Of a stretch of 64,000 bases of DNA, positions 17,084-26,336 are shown one piece after another. A program made the translations under genes and the position numbers. Origin of the DNA: Enterobacteriaceae bacterium 4M9 (lineage in GTDB: Bacteria; Pseudomonadota; Gammaproteobacteria; Enterobacterales; Enterobacteriaceae); contig JAADJJ010000001.1 in assembly GCA_010092695.1 (NCBI GenBank), positions 434,001 to 498,000 of the forward strand, read 5' to 3'. The notes beneath the pieces are model-generated. The model worked only from the letters and a program-made list of their open reading frames with translations, did no database searches and had not been told where the DNA came from. Position 1 is the first letter of the stretch, and the number at the start of each line of letters is the position of its first letter.

Positions 17084-18985
17084 TTACTTGTTGCCCAACA
17101 GCGCGAGTACTTCTTCCACGCTGGTGGTGTTGGCCAGGCGCTCGATGACGGTTTCATCGTCCAGCGCGTTGGTCAGGCTGGTGATGACCTGGATATGCTC
17201 GTTATTGCGTGCGGCAATACCAATAACCAGGCGCGCTACGTCGTCTTCATCTTCACCGAAGCGCACGCCCTGCGGGTACTGGCAGAACACCACACCGGTT
17301 TTCAGTACGCGGTCTTTTGCTTCAATCGTACCGTGCGGCACGGCGATGGACTCGCCCAGATAGGTCGGGGTCAGCCTTTCACGCTCAAGCATGGCATCCA
17401 CGTACTCAGGTTCGACATAACCGCCTTTCACCAGTTGCTCACCGGCAAAGCGGATGGCCTCTTCTTTGTGATTGGCATGACGGCCCAGGAACACGTTCTC
17501 AGCGCCAAGGCGGAACAGGTTGTTGTCTGGCTCGTCGAAGCTGTCTTTAAGGCTGGTGCGCACTTTCTCTTCGTTCTCAGTATGGCGCTGTGCGTTGACC
17601 AGGCGTTCGGTCAGGTCGTTATACAGGCCGCTGTCGAGGAAGTTGGTGAGCGAAATGTGCTGTGCCTGCGGCACCTGGCGCATGGCGCGCTCGGTCAGGT
17701 CGCGGTGGGTAATCACCAGGTCCACATCGCCCGGCAGATTGTTAATCGCACTGTTGGTAACCGAGATGTGACTGAGGCCCGCGTCCTGCACTTTTTTACG
17801 CAGTACGCCTGCGCCCATGGCGCTGGAGCCCATACCGGCATCACACGCGACAATGATTTTACGCACGTGGCTCAGGTCGCCGGTGGTGGCATCGCCCGCA
17901 CCGCCTTTAGACGCCGCTTTCATATCCTGCATACGGCGGGTGGCGGCTTCAATGTCGTCTTCTTCTTTCACCTTGCTGGTTTTCAGCAGGATGGCTGCAA
18001 CCACGAACGACACAATCATCGCTGCCACAATGGCGGCGATATTGGCGAAGTACGCGCCTTTTGGCGTCATTGCCAGTACAGCGAGAATAGAGCCAGGGGA
18101 GGCCGGAGACACCAGGCCGCCGTCCAGCACGCTCAGGGTGAACACACCGGTCATACCGCCGAGGATAACCGCGATGATAAGGCGCGGGTTCATCAGCACA
18201 TACGGGAAGTAAATTTCGTGGATACCGCCCAGGAAGTGGATGATTGCCGCACCGCCCGCAGACTGTTTTGCACTGCCGCGGCCAAAGAACATGTACGCCA
18301 GCAGAATGCCCATGCCCGGACCTGGGTTCGCTTCAATCAGGAAGAAGATAGACTTACCGACTTCATGAGACTGCTGAATACCCAGCGGCGAGAAGATGCC
18401 GTGGTTAATGGCGTTGTTCAGGAACAGGATCTTCGCCGGTTCCACGAAGATGGACGCCAGCGGCAGCATGTCGTGCGCCACCATGAAGTTAACGCCTGCG
18501 GCCAGCAGTTTAGACAGCACTTCTACCGCCGGGCCAATGCCCAGGAACGCCAGAATCGCCAGAATCATCCCGATGATGCCAGCGGAGAAGTTGTTCACCA
18601 GCATTTCAAAGCCGGATTTGATTTTGCCGTCAACGGCGGCATCGAACTTCTTAATGCAGTAGCCACCGAGCGGGCCAGCAATCATGGAGCCTAAGAACAT
18701 CGGCATATCCGCACCGACAATCACGCCCATGGTGGTGATAGCACCGACCACGCCGCCGCGCTCGCCGCCGACCAGCTTACCGCCGGTATAGCCAATAAGC
18801 AGCGGCAGCAGATAGGTGATCATCGGTCCTACCAGCTTCGCCAGCGTTTCGTCTGGCCACCATCCGGTGGGAATAAAGAGCGCGGTGATGATACCCCAGG
18901 CGATAAAGGCACCGATGTTGGGCATCACCATATTGCTGAGAAAACGACCAAAGCTTTGCACCTTGATCTTGATATCGGATGACAT
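17084..18985 (-). CDS. mtlA: PTS mannitol-specific EIICBA permease
   Basis: A 633-residue inner-membrane transporter that imports D-mannitol and phosphorylates it. The order is EIIC (membrane, about 1-340, with GGIHEIYFPYV), EIIB (phospho-Cys381 in IIVACDAGMGSS) and EIIA (phospho-His551 in SIAVPHGT). It is 4 residues shorter than E. coli MtlA, mostly in the IIC-IIB linker. ATG 18985 is chosen because GAGG lies eight bases upstream; the ATG two codons earlier is too close to it. The upstream region carries CRP sites. Confidence 0.97.
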   Translation of the reverse strand: MSSDIKIKVQSFGRFLSNMVMPNIGAFIAWGIITALFIPTGWWPDETLAKLVGPMITYLLPLLIGYTGGKLVGGERGGVVGAITTMGVIVGADMPMFLGSMIAGPLGGYCIKKFDAAVDGKIKSGFEMLVNNFSAGIIGMILAILAFLGIGPAVEVLSKLLAAGVNFMVAHDMLPLASIFVEPAKILFLNNAINHGIFSPLGIQQSHEVGKSIFFLIEANPGPGMGILLAYMFFGRGSAKQSAGGAAIIHFLGGIHEIYFPYVLMNPRLIIAVILGGMTGVFTLSVLDGGLVSPASPGSILAVLAMTPKGAYFANIAAIVAAMIVSFVVAAILLKTSKVKEEDDIEAATRRMQDMKAASKGGAGDATTGDLSHVRKIIVACDAGMGSSAMGAGVLRKKVQDAGLSHISVTNSAINNLPGDVDLVITHRDLTERAMRQVPQAQHISLTNFLDSGLYNDLTERLVNAQRHTENEEKVRTSLKDSFDEPDNNLFRLGAENVFLGRHANHKEEAIRFAGEQLVKGGYVEPEYVDAMLERERLTPTYLGESIAVPHGTIEAKDRVLKTGVVFCQYPQGVRFGEDEDDVARLVIGIAARNNEHIQVITSLTNALDDETVIERLANTTSVEEVLALLGNK

Positions 18986-19171
18986 ACTCATTACCTCTTG
19001 TTGGTGTTACGCGCCGGGAAGCAGCCCGAGGTTTATCGTTAACGCTGCGAAAGTGTCGTTGCCCTGTGCAGTAAAGTGAGGCGAATCTGGCACTGAATCG
19101 TTAAGCTGTCCAGTCAGTGGGATATTTTGTGATATCCGTCACCATTAGGCAGGTGTAAAAGGATGTTATTG

Positions 19172-19304
19172 AGTGATTTAGATCACAAAAAATAACCGTA
19201 AAAAAAGTACAACGATGATTTTTAGTGCGTAATCAGGCCTGTTATGTGACTGAAGTCACAATTTCTGGCTGAAGGTTTCTTGTTCATTTGTGATTTATTT
19301 CACA
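19172..19304 (-). promoter_or_regulatory. Three CRP-binding sites upstream of mtlA
   Basis: Three TGTGA-N6-TCACA type sites: AGTGATTTAGATCACA (19172-19187), TGTGACTGAAGTCACA (19245-19260, both half-sites perfect) and TGTGATTTATTTCACA (19289-19304, both perfect). E. coli mtl also has multiple CRP sites, so strong catabolite control is expected. The rest of the 18986-19453 gap shows no gene. Confidence 0.85.
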
Positions 19305-19453
19305 AAATATTTTTGGGTCGGCAGCGCCAACTGTGATCCAGTTAAAATCACAGGCGTGAAAGTGAAAGGCGCCACTGCGGGCTGAAAGTTAATTACAGAA
19401 AAGATAGACGATGCTGCGGGAAAAGCGCGGCACAGATGGCCGCGCAGGACAGG

Positions 19454-20053
19454 TTATTCAGCTAACGCGCTCACAATGGCGCGCGCTTTGGCAAACAAGT
19501 GCTGATAGTGGGCATCGCGGTTGTCGATTCCTTCTTCAATGCCGATGGTGTTATAGAGAAAATCAATCTTCGAATCTGCCACGCCCAGATAACTCATTGC
19601 GCCGCTAATAAAATCGGTCATGTTCTTTTCCCAGCCGTAGCGGACATAGCCCGCTTCGGAGCCACCCACCAGCGCCAGCCAGCGCAGCTTCTTACCGGCA
19701 AGTGTGCTGCCCGGCCCGTAACCCAGACCATAGTTCCAGACTCTGTCCAGATAGCCTTTGAGCATGGCCGGGAAGCTGTACCACCAGACCGGGAAAACCA
19801 CCACGACGGTATCTTTATCATCAAGCTCGCTAAACAGACGGTGGACCTCGGCTGAATAGACCTTCTGTGGGTTATCCCAGTCCGGCTCATCCTCCACACC
19901 CAGTACAGGATTGAACCCACTGCGATAGAGATCAAGCGACGTCACGTTGATGCCGTGCTGCTGTGCCTCGCTTTGCATGTGCTCTACCACCTGCGCGGTT
20001 AAAGAGCGGCTGCGGGGATGCGCCCAAATAACATACATGTTCTCTGTTTTCAT
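19454..20053 (-). CDS. Flavodoxin-fold NAD(P)H oxidoreductase
   Basis: A 199-residue protein of the NQO/KefF-like quinone reductase family: N-terminal WAHPRSRSLTAQVVEHM, the FPVWWYSFPAMLKGYLDRV block around the flavin, then LVGGSEAGYVRYGWE and a C-terminal helix. It probably transfers two electrons from NAD(P)H to a quinone-like substrate. It is divergent from the LysR gene at 20155 over a 101-bp gap, the usual arrangement for a regulated reductase. Confidence 0.82.
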   Translation of the reverse strand: MKTENMYVIWAHPRSRSLTAQVVEHMQSEAQQHGINVTSLDLYRSGFNPVLGVEDEPDWDNPQKVYSAEVHRLFSELDDKDTVVVVFPVWWYSFPAMLKGYLDRVWNYGLGYGPGSTLAGKKLRWLALVGGSEAGYVRYGWEKNMTDFISGAMSYLGVADSKIDFLYNTIGIEEGIDNRDAHYQHLFAKARAIVSALAE

Positions 20054-20154
20054 GGCGTTAACTCAATAATAAGAGAAAGGAGCTTCACTTTACGGCTCCA
20101 CTATAATTGTGTAAAACGCGATATATGGAATGGGTTAATGAGGGATTTTCACTA

Positions 20155-21045
20155 ATGGCAATCAACTTTTCTGACTTTGCAACCTTTATCAGCGTGGCAC
20201 GCCATAAGAGCTTTCGGGCTGCTGGTGACGAGCTGGGGCTGACGCCGTCCGCCATCAGCCATGCGATTAAGCAGCTGGAGCAACGCCTGAAAATCCGCTT
20301 GTTTAACCGCACCACGCGCAGCGTGTCGCTAACCGAGGCCGGACAGAAACTCTATGAGCGCCTGCGCCCTGCCTGTGATGAAATCCACATCATTCTTGAT
20401 GAGGTGAATGCGTTTCGCGATACGCCGATGGGGACGCTGAAAATTAATAGCCCGCGGCTGGCTTCGCGCCTGATTCTGATGCCGCTGGTGGCTGAATTTA
20501 CCCGCCGCTACCCGGATATCAACGTCGACGTCACCACCGACGACAGGTTGGTGGATATCGTCAAAGAAGAGTATGACGCGGGGATTCGCCTGAGTACCAC
20601 CGTGGAAAAAGACATGATTGCCGTGCCGATTGGGCCGAAGGTTAAAATTTGTGTTGTCGCCACGCCCGAATATCTCTCCCATCACCCAATGCCTGGGCAT
20701 CCCCGCGAGCTGGTGAACCACCGCAGCGTTAAGTTTTGCTATCCGAGTGGTCGCCCGTACTGCTGGGAGTTTTACGGGCCGCAGGGCAAGCTGGAGGTCG
20801 CGCCGTGCGGCAACATTACGCTCGATTGTCTGGACGCTACTCTGGAGGCGGTATTGTGCGGCGCGGGAGTCGGTTATCTCTATTATCAGCAGGTTGAGGC
20901 GCACCTTAAAAGCGGCCGACTGGTGTCACTGCTTGAAGAGTGGCTGCCAGACCTCCCGCCTTTTCAGCTTTATTACCCGGGCCGCCAGTATATGCCCAGG
21001 CCGCTGCGCGCCTTCCTGGACTTTATCAAAGAGCGGCAGCCGTAG
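20155..21045 (+). CDS. LysR-family regulator
   Basis: A 296-residue protein. Winged helix at the N-terminus (FSDFATFISVARHKSFRAAGDELGLTPSAISHAIKQLEQRLKIRLFNR), then a substrate-binding domain. It probably controls the divergent oxidoreductase at 20053. ATG 20155 (MAINFSDF) is chosen over an in-frame start 16 codons upstream because it gives the standard LysR N-terminus and follows GAGGG. Nothing in the sequence reveals the effector. Confidence 0.88.
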   Translation: MAINFSDFATFISVARHKSFRAAGDELGLTPSAISHAIKQLEQRLKIRLFNRTTRSVSLTEAGQKLYERLRPACDEIHIILDEVNAFRDTPMGTLKINSPRLASRLILMPLVAEFTRRYPDINVDVTTDDRLVDIVKEEYDAGIRLSTTVEKDMIAVPIGPKVKICVVATPEYLSHHPMPGHPRELVNHRSVKFCYPSGRPYCWEFYGPQGKLEVAPCGNITLDCLDATLEAVLCGAGVGYLYYQQVEAHLKSGRLVSLLEEWLPDLPPFQLYYPGRQYMPRPLRAFLDFIKERQP

Positions 21046-21110
21046 AGAGTTCTGCCATTGCCGGGTATCTGTTCCATACTTATCTCATGTTGGCGAAACG
21101 GGATAACGTG

Positions 21111-21719
21111 ATGAAACTGATAGGCAGCTACACCAGCCCTTATGTACGCAAAATCTCCATAATGCTGCTGGAAAAGGGCATTACGTTTGAGTTTGTGAAT
21201 GAATCACCGTGGGAACCCGGCAGCCACGTAGCGGCGCATAACCCGCTGGGTAAAGTTCCGGCGCTGGTCACTGACGACGGCCAGACCTGGTTTGACTCGC
21301 CGGTGATTGCCCAGTACCTCGAACTGCTGGACATTGCCCCTGCGCTGTTGCCGCGTGAGCCGCAGGCGGCGCTGTGGGAGCGGCAGGTGGAGGCGGTGGC
21401 AGACGGCATTCTGGATGCCGCCGTGCTGCTGGTCCGTGAACGCCAGCGTCCTGCTGCGCAACAGTCAGAGGCGTTTCTGATACGCCAGCGTGAAAAGATT
21501 GTGCGTGCGCTGGACTGGCTGGAGCACAACATCAACGAGCAGCGCATCGATATCGACCTACCGCGACTGGGTGCCATTGCCATCGGCTGTGCGATTGGCT
21601 ACCTCAACTTTCGCCGCGTGGCGGCAGGCTGGTGCGCCAGCCGACCCTTGCTGGTGCGTATGGCAGACAGGCTGTTTGAGCGCGAAAGCTTTGCCCGCAC
21701 CGAACCTCCCGCTTCATGA
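21111..21719 (+). CDS. yibF: Glutathione S-transferase-like protein YibF
   Basis: A 202-residue soluble GST-fold protein, the same length as E. coli YibF. The thioredoxin-like N-domain starts MKLIGSYTSPYVRKISIMLLEKG with NPLGKVPALV; the C-terminal helical domain ends ERESFARTEPP as in YibF. The substrate is unknown. It precedes selA as in E. coli, separated by 71 bp. Confidence 0.92.
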   Translation: MKLIGSYTSPYVRKISIMLLEKGITFEFVNESPWEPGSHVAAHNPLGKVPALVTDDGQTWFDSPVIAQYLELLDIAPALLPREPQAALWERQVEAVADGILDAAVLLVRERQRPAAQQSEAFLIRQREKIVRALDWLEHNINEQRIDIDLPRLGAIAIGCAIGYLNFRRVAAGWCASRPLLVRMADRLFERESFARTEPPAS

Positions 21720-21790
21720 CCTTGCGCTATGACAGGGGCGGTGCGCCCCTGTTAAACTGCGCCTCTTGTTCCTCACAACGACACGGTCCC

Positions 21791-23173
21791 ATGAGTCAGA
21801 ACGCTTTATTCAGCCAGCTTCCCGCCACTGACAAACTGCTGCGCGAGGAGGCCTTTGCTTCACTGAACGCCGAGTATGGTCACACTCGCCTGGTCGAGAC
21901 GTTGCGCCAGATGCAGGACGAGGCACGTGGTGAAATCCGCACGCACCAGCGCCTGCCGGACTGGAGCCAGGACTGGGCGGGCGCGGCGCGCGCACGTCTG
22001 AGCCGTGCAGACGCCAGCGCTCTGCGCCCGGTGTTCAACCTGACGGGGACCGTGCTGCACACCAATCTGGGGCGCGCCGTGCAGGCCGAGGCGGCCGTTC
22101 TCGCGGTGGCAGACGTGATGCGTGCGCCGGTGACGCTGGAGTATGACCTGGACGGTGCCGGGCGCGGTCACCGCGACCGGGCGCTGGCAGACCTGTTGTG
22201 TGAGCTTACCGGTGCAGAAGATGCCTGTATTGTGAACAACAACGCGGCGGCGGTGCTGCTGATGCTGGCCGCTTGCGCGGGCGGCGGTGAAGTGGTGGTC
22301 TCGCGCGGTGAGCTGGTGGAAATTGGCGGGGCGTTTCGCATCCCGGACGTCATGCGCCAGGCCGGTTGCAGACTGCATGAAGTGGGTACCACTAACCGCA
22401 CCCATCTCAAAGACTACCGCGAGGCGCTTAACGAGCACACCGCGCTACTGATGAAAGTCCATACCAGCAATTACCATATTGAAGGCTTTACCAAAGCGGT
22501 GAGCGAGGCAGAACTGGTGGCACTGGGCGAGACGTCTGGCGTGCCGCTGGTAACCGATCTCGGCAGCGGTTCGCTTATCGATCTGACCCAGTACGGTTTG
22601 CCTGAGGAACCGATGCCGCAAAACCTGATTGCCGCAGGCGTAAGTCTGGTGAGCTTTTCGGGCGATAAGCTGCTTGGCGGCCCGCAGGCCGGGATTATCG
22701 TCGGTAAAAAAGCACTGATTGCCCGCCTGCAATCCCACCCGCTTAAGCGCGCGCTGCGTGCCGACAAAATGACGCTGGCGGCACTTGAGGCCACGCTGCG
22801 CCTGTACCAACACCCGGAAAAACTGCGCGAGAGCCTGCCGACGCTGCGCCTGCTGACGCGCCCGGTGGACGAGATTACCGCCGCTGGCGAGCGCCTGCGG
22901 GAAGCGCTGGCAGCCCGTTTTCCCGATTTTACCCTGCGCGTTGAGCCTTGCCTGTCGCAAATCGGCAGCGGCTCGCTGCCGGTGGAGCGCCTTGCCAGCG
23001 CAGCGTTGACCTTCACGCCCGCAGACGGGCGCGGCAGTGCGCTGGAGGCGTTATCCGCCGAGCTGCGCGCACAGCCAAAACCGGTGATTGGGCGCATTGC
23101 AGACGGTCGCCTGTGGCTGGATTTACGTTGCCTTGAGGATGAAGCAGGCTTACTGGAGATGTTGCTGAAATGA
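21791..23173 (+). CDS. selA: L-seryl-tRNA(Sec) selenium transferase
   Basis: A 460-residue PLP enzyme that turns Ser-tRNA(Sec) into Sec-tRNA(Sec) using selenophosphate. The PLP lysine is Lys293 in SFSGDKLLGGPQAG; DLGSGSLIDL and the N-terminal VFNLTGTVLHTNLGR are family blocks. ATG 21791 gives the standard start; the frame is open 25 codons further upstream. Its stop overlaps selB by 4 bp (ATGA), so the two are coupled. Confidence 0.97.
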   Translation: MSQNALFSQLPATDKLLREEAFASLNAEYGHTRLVETLRQMQDEARGEIRTHQRLPDWSQDWAGAARARLSRADASALRPVFNLTGTVLHTNLGRAVQAEAAVLAVADVMRAPVTLEYDLDGAGRGHRDRALADLLCELTGAEDACIVNNNAAAVLLMLAACAGGGEVVVSRGELVEIGGAFRIPDVMRQAGCRLHEVGTTNRTHLKDYREALNEHTALLMKVHTSNYHIEGFTKAVSEAELVALGETSGVPLVTDLGSGSLIDLTQYGLPEEPMPQNLIAAGVSLVSFSGDKLLGGPQAGIIVGKKALIARLQSHPLKRALRADKMTLAALEATLRLYQHPEKLRESLPTLRLLTRPVDEITAAGERLREALAARFPDFTLRVEPCLSQIGSGSLPVERLASAALTFTPADGRGSALEALSAELRAQPKPVIGRIADGRLWLDLRCLEDEAGLLEMLLK

Positions 23174-25014
23174 TTATTGCCACCGCCGGACACGTTGACC
23201 ACGGCAAAACCACGCTGCTTGAAGCGCTCACAGGCGTTAACGCCTCGCGCCTGCCGGAAGAAAAAAAGCGCGGCATGACCATCGACCTCGGCTACGCCTA
23301 CTGGCCGCAGCCCGATGGCAGAATCATTGGCTTTATCGACGTGCCGGGCCATGAAAAGTTTCTGGCGAATATGCTGGCGGGCGTGGGCGGTATCGATCGT
23401 GCGCTGCTGGTGGTGGCCTGCGATGACGGCGTGATGGCGCAAACGCGGGAGCATCTGGCGATTCTGGCGCTCACCGGTCGCCCGCAGTTAACGGTGGCAC
23501 TGACCAAAGCCGATCGCGTGAGCGATGAGCGGGTGGCGAAGGTGCGCGACGAGGTGCTGCACACCGTGACAGAGATGGGCTGGACAGACGCTGAACTGTT
23601 TGTAACGGCCGCAACCCAGGGCCTGGGCATTGAGGCGTTAGCCGGGCATCTGCGCCAGCTTGCAGAGCGGCCGCATCCGGCTGATAAGCGCTTTCGCCTG
23701 GCCATCGACCGCGCCTTTACCGTAAAGGGCGCAGGCCTGGTGGTGACCGGTACGGCGCTGTCGGGCGAGGTCAACGTGGGCGACAGCCTGTGGCTCACCG
23801 GCAGCGAGAAGCCAATGCGCGTGCGCGGGCTGCACGCGCAAAACCAGCCGGTGGAGCGCGCCCACGCGGGCCAGCGTATTGCGCTTAACATCGCCGGTGA
23901 CGCCGAAAAAGCCGATATTCAGCGCGGCGACTGGCTGCTTGCCACGCGAGCGCCGGAGCCGGTCTCGCGGGTGGTTGTCCAGCTTGAAAGCCATGCGCCG
24001 CTGCAACAGTGGCAGCCGCTGCATGTGCACCACGCGGCAAGCCACATCACCGGGCGCGTGTCGCTGCTGGAAAACGACCATGCCGAACTGGTGCTTGATG
24101 TGCCGCTGTGGCTTGCCGATAACGACAGGCTGGTGCTGCGCGACATCAGCGCCCGCCACACGCTGGCCGGTGCGCGCGTGCTGCTGCTCGACCCGCCACG
24201 GCGCGGTAAACGCCGCCAGCCCTTTCTTGACTGGCTGGCCGGGTTGAACCAGGCCCGTGACGATGAACAGGCGTTCAGCGCCTGGTTACAGCGCGGGGCG
24301 GTTTCGCTACCTGCCTTTGCCTGGGCGCGCCAGCTGGCGCAGCCGGGGCTGGAAAAACTGTTGCAGCGCCCAGGCCTGCTGCGGGCCGGGGATTACGTCC
24401 TCAGCCCGGAAGTGGCCGCAGGCTGGCAGCAGACGCTTTTGAAAACGCTCGCGACTTACCATGAGCAGCATGACGATCAGCCAGGACCGGGGCGCGAGCG
24501 CCTGCGGCGCATGGCGCTTCCGGCAGAGAACGAAGCGCTGGTGCTGGAGCTGATTGAGCATCTGCGCCATGAAGGGCTGCTGGAAAGCCAGCAGGGCTGG
24601 CTACAGCTTCCCGGCCACAAGCCGGGCTTTTCCGGTGAGCAGCAGGCGCTGTGGGAAAAAGTCGAAGCGCTGTTTGGCGACGAGCCGTGGTGGGTGCGCG
24701 ATCTGGCAAACGAAACCGGGCAGGATGAGCAGAAAATGCGCCAGTTCCTGCGCCTTGCTGCCCGCCAGGGGCTGATCACCGCGATCGTCAAAGACCGCTA
24801 CTATCGTCGCGATCGGATCCTCGAATTTGCCGGACTTATCCGCAGACTGGACTGTGACGGCGGAGCCACCAGCGCGGCCGATTTTCGCGACAATCTGGGC
24901 GTAGGCCGCAAGCTCGCCATTCAAATCCTCGAATACTTCAACCGCATCGGTTACACCCGGCGGCGCGGCAACGAGCACGTGCTGCGCGATGCCCGGCTGT
25001 TCAGCGCCGACTGA
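23170..25014 (+). CDS. selB: Selenocysteine-specific elongation factor SelB
   Basis: A 614-residue GTPase that carries Sec-tRNA(Sec) to the ribosome at UGA codons followed by a SECIS hairpin. G1 motif GHVDHGKTTL near residue 7, DVPGHE and TKADR follow; EF-Tu-like domains continue to about residue 370. The C-terminal part is a series of winged helices (VRDLANETGQDEQKMRQFLRLAARQGLI, RDNLGVGRKLAIQILEYFNRIGYTRR) that bind the SECIS. It is coupled to selA. Confidence 0.97.
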   Translation: MIIATAGHVDHGKTTLLEALTGVNASRLPEEKKRGMTIDLGYAYWPQPDGRIIGFIDVPGHEKFLANMLAGVGGIDRALLVVACDDGVMAQTREHLAILALTGRPQLTVALTKADRVSDERVAKVRDEVLHTVTEMGWTDAELFVTAATQGLGIEALAGHLRQLAERPHPADKRFRLAIDRAFTVKGAGLVVTGTALSGEVNVGDSLWLTGSEKPMRVRGLHAQNQPVERAHAGQRIALNIAGDAEKADIQRGDWLLATRAPEPVSRVVVQLESHAPLQQWQPLHVHHAASHITGRVSLLENDHAELVLDVPLWLADNDRLVLRDISARHTLAGARVLLLDPPRRGKRRQPFLDWLAGLNQARDDEQAFSAWLQRGAVSLPAFAWARQLAQPGLEKLLQRPGLLRAGDYVLSPEVAAGWQQTLLKTLATYHEQHDDQPGPGRERLRRMALPAENEALVLELIEHLRHEGLLESQQGWLQLPGHKPGFSGEQQALWEKVEALFGDEPWWVRDLANETGQDEQKMRQFLRLAARQGLITAIVKDRYYRRDRILEFAGLIRRLDCDGGATSAADFRDNLGVGRKLAIQILEYFNRIGYTRRRGNEHVLRDARLFSAD

Positions 25015-25133
25015 CTGCGCTGCGTATCAGGGCCGTGGCCTCGCGCGCGGTCCTGATAACCACATCCCCGTCACGGTTTTGTTTGCCGCTATCATTATAG
25101 TTCATGGTGTTAATGACAACATGGAGACGTACG

Positions 25134-26285
25134 ATGGCTGCATCCTTTTTCTATATCCCTTCTGTGAACGTGATTGGCCAGCATTCAGTAAAAGATGCGC
25201 TGGATTTTATCGCCGACCGGGGTTTCAGGCGTGCGCTTATCGTGACCGACCGCGGCCTGGCAGGGTTGAAGGTCCCTGCCGCGCTGTGCCGTGAGCTGAC
25301 GCAGCGTGGCGTTGGCTCCATTGTTTACGATGAAACTCACCCAAACCCGACGACCGCCAACGTGGAAGCAGGCCTTGAGTTACTGCGCCAGAATGAGTGC
25401 GACTGTGTGATATCGCTCGGTGGCGGCAGTCCCCACGACTGCGCGAAAGGCATTGCGCTGGTGGCGACCAACGGTGGCGATATCCGCGACTATGAGGGCG
25501 TAGACCGGTCAGCACTGCCACAACTGCCGATGGTGGCCATTAACACCACCGCCGGCACGGCTTCGGAAATGACGCGTTTTTGTATCATTACCGACGAAGA
25601 TCGCCACATTAAGATGGCTATTGTTGATAAGCACGTTACGCCGCTGATGTCGGTTAACGACCCTGAGTTGATGATGGGCATGCCGCCCTCGCTTACCGCC
25701 GCAACCGGTATGGATGCGCTCACTCACGCCATTGAAGCCTATGTGTCAACCGCTGCAACGCCGATTACTGACGCCTGCGCGCTCAAGGCTATTTCGATGA
25801 TTGCCCAGTCGTTACCGATGGCGGTTGAGCATGGCGACAATCAGGCGGCCCGTGAAGCGATGGCCTGGGCGCAGTTTATGGCCGGGATGGCGTTTAACAA
25901 TGCGTCACTGGGCTACGTGCATGCGATGGCGCACCAGCTTGGCGGTTTTTACAACCTGCCGCACGGCGTGTGCAACGCCGTACTGCTGCCGCACGTGCAG
26001 AGCTTCAACAGTAAAGTCGCCGCCGAGCGTTTGCGCGACTGTGCGAGCGCGATGGGCGTGCCGGTGAAGGGCATGGATGCGGCACAGGGCGCCGAAGCCT
26101 GTATTGATGCCATTAAGGCGCTGGCCAGCCGTGTGAAAATACCGGCGGGCCTGAGCGAGTTGGGCGTCAAGGAAGAGGATATTCCGGTGCTTGCCACCAA
26201 CGCGCTTAATGACGCCTGCGCTCTGACCAACCCGATTCAGGCCAGCCATGAGGAAATCATGGGGATATTCCGCACGGCGATGTAA
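25134..26285 (+). CDS. yiaY: Iron-containing alcohol dehydrogenase YiaY
   Basis: A 383-residue Fe-type (group III) alcohol dehydrogenase, the E. coli YiaY length. Visible blocks are VISLGGGSPHDCAKGIAL, NTTAGTASEMTRFCII and ATGMDALTHAIEAYVS, plus the metal-binding histidines in YVHAMAHQLGGFYNLPHG. It uses NAD(H); the physiological alcohol is not known. ATG 25134 has GGAG seven bases upstream. Confidence 0.94.
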   Translation: MAASFFYIPSVNVIGQHSVKDALDFIADRGFRRALIVTDRGLAGLKVPAALCRELTQRGVGSIVYDETHPNPTTANVEAGLELLRQNECDCVISLGGGSPHDCAKGIALVATNGGDIRDYEGVDRSALPQLPMVAINTTAGTASEMTRFCIITDEDRHIKMAIVDKHVTPLMSVNDPELMMGMPPSLTAATGMDALTHAIEAYVSTAATPITDACALKAISMIAQSLPMAVEHGDNQAAREAMAWAQFMAGMAFNNASLGYVHAMAHQLGGFYNLPHGVCNAVLLPHVQSFNSKVAAERLRDCASAMGVPVKGMDAAQGAEACIDAIKALASRVKIPAGLSELGVKEEDIPVLATNALNDACALTNPIQASHEEIMGIFRTAM

Positions 26286-26306
26286 TCCCGCCGCTGCTGA
26301 CACAAG

Positions 26307-26336
26307 CCGCCCGGTGTTGCGCCGGGCGGTTTTTTT
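26307..26336 (+). terminator. yiaY terminator
   Basis: Stem CCGCCCGG / CCGGGCGG around a 7-nt loop followed by seven T, 21 bp past the yiaY stop. Confidence 0.92.
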
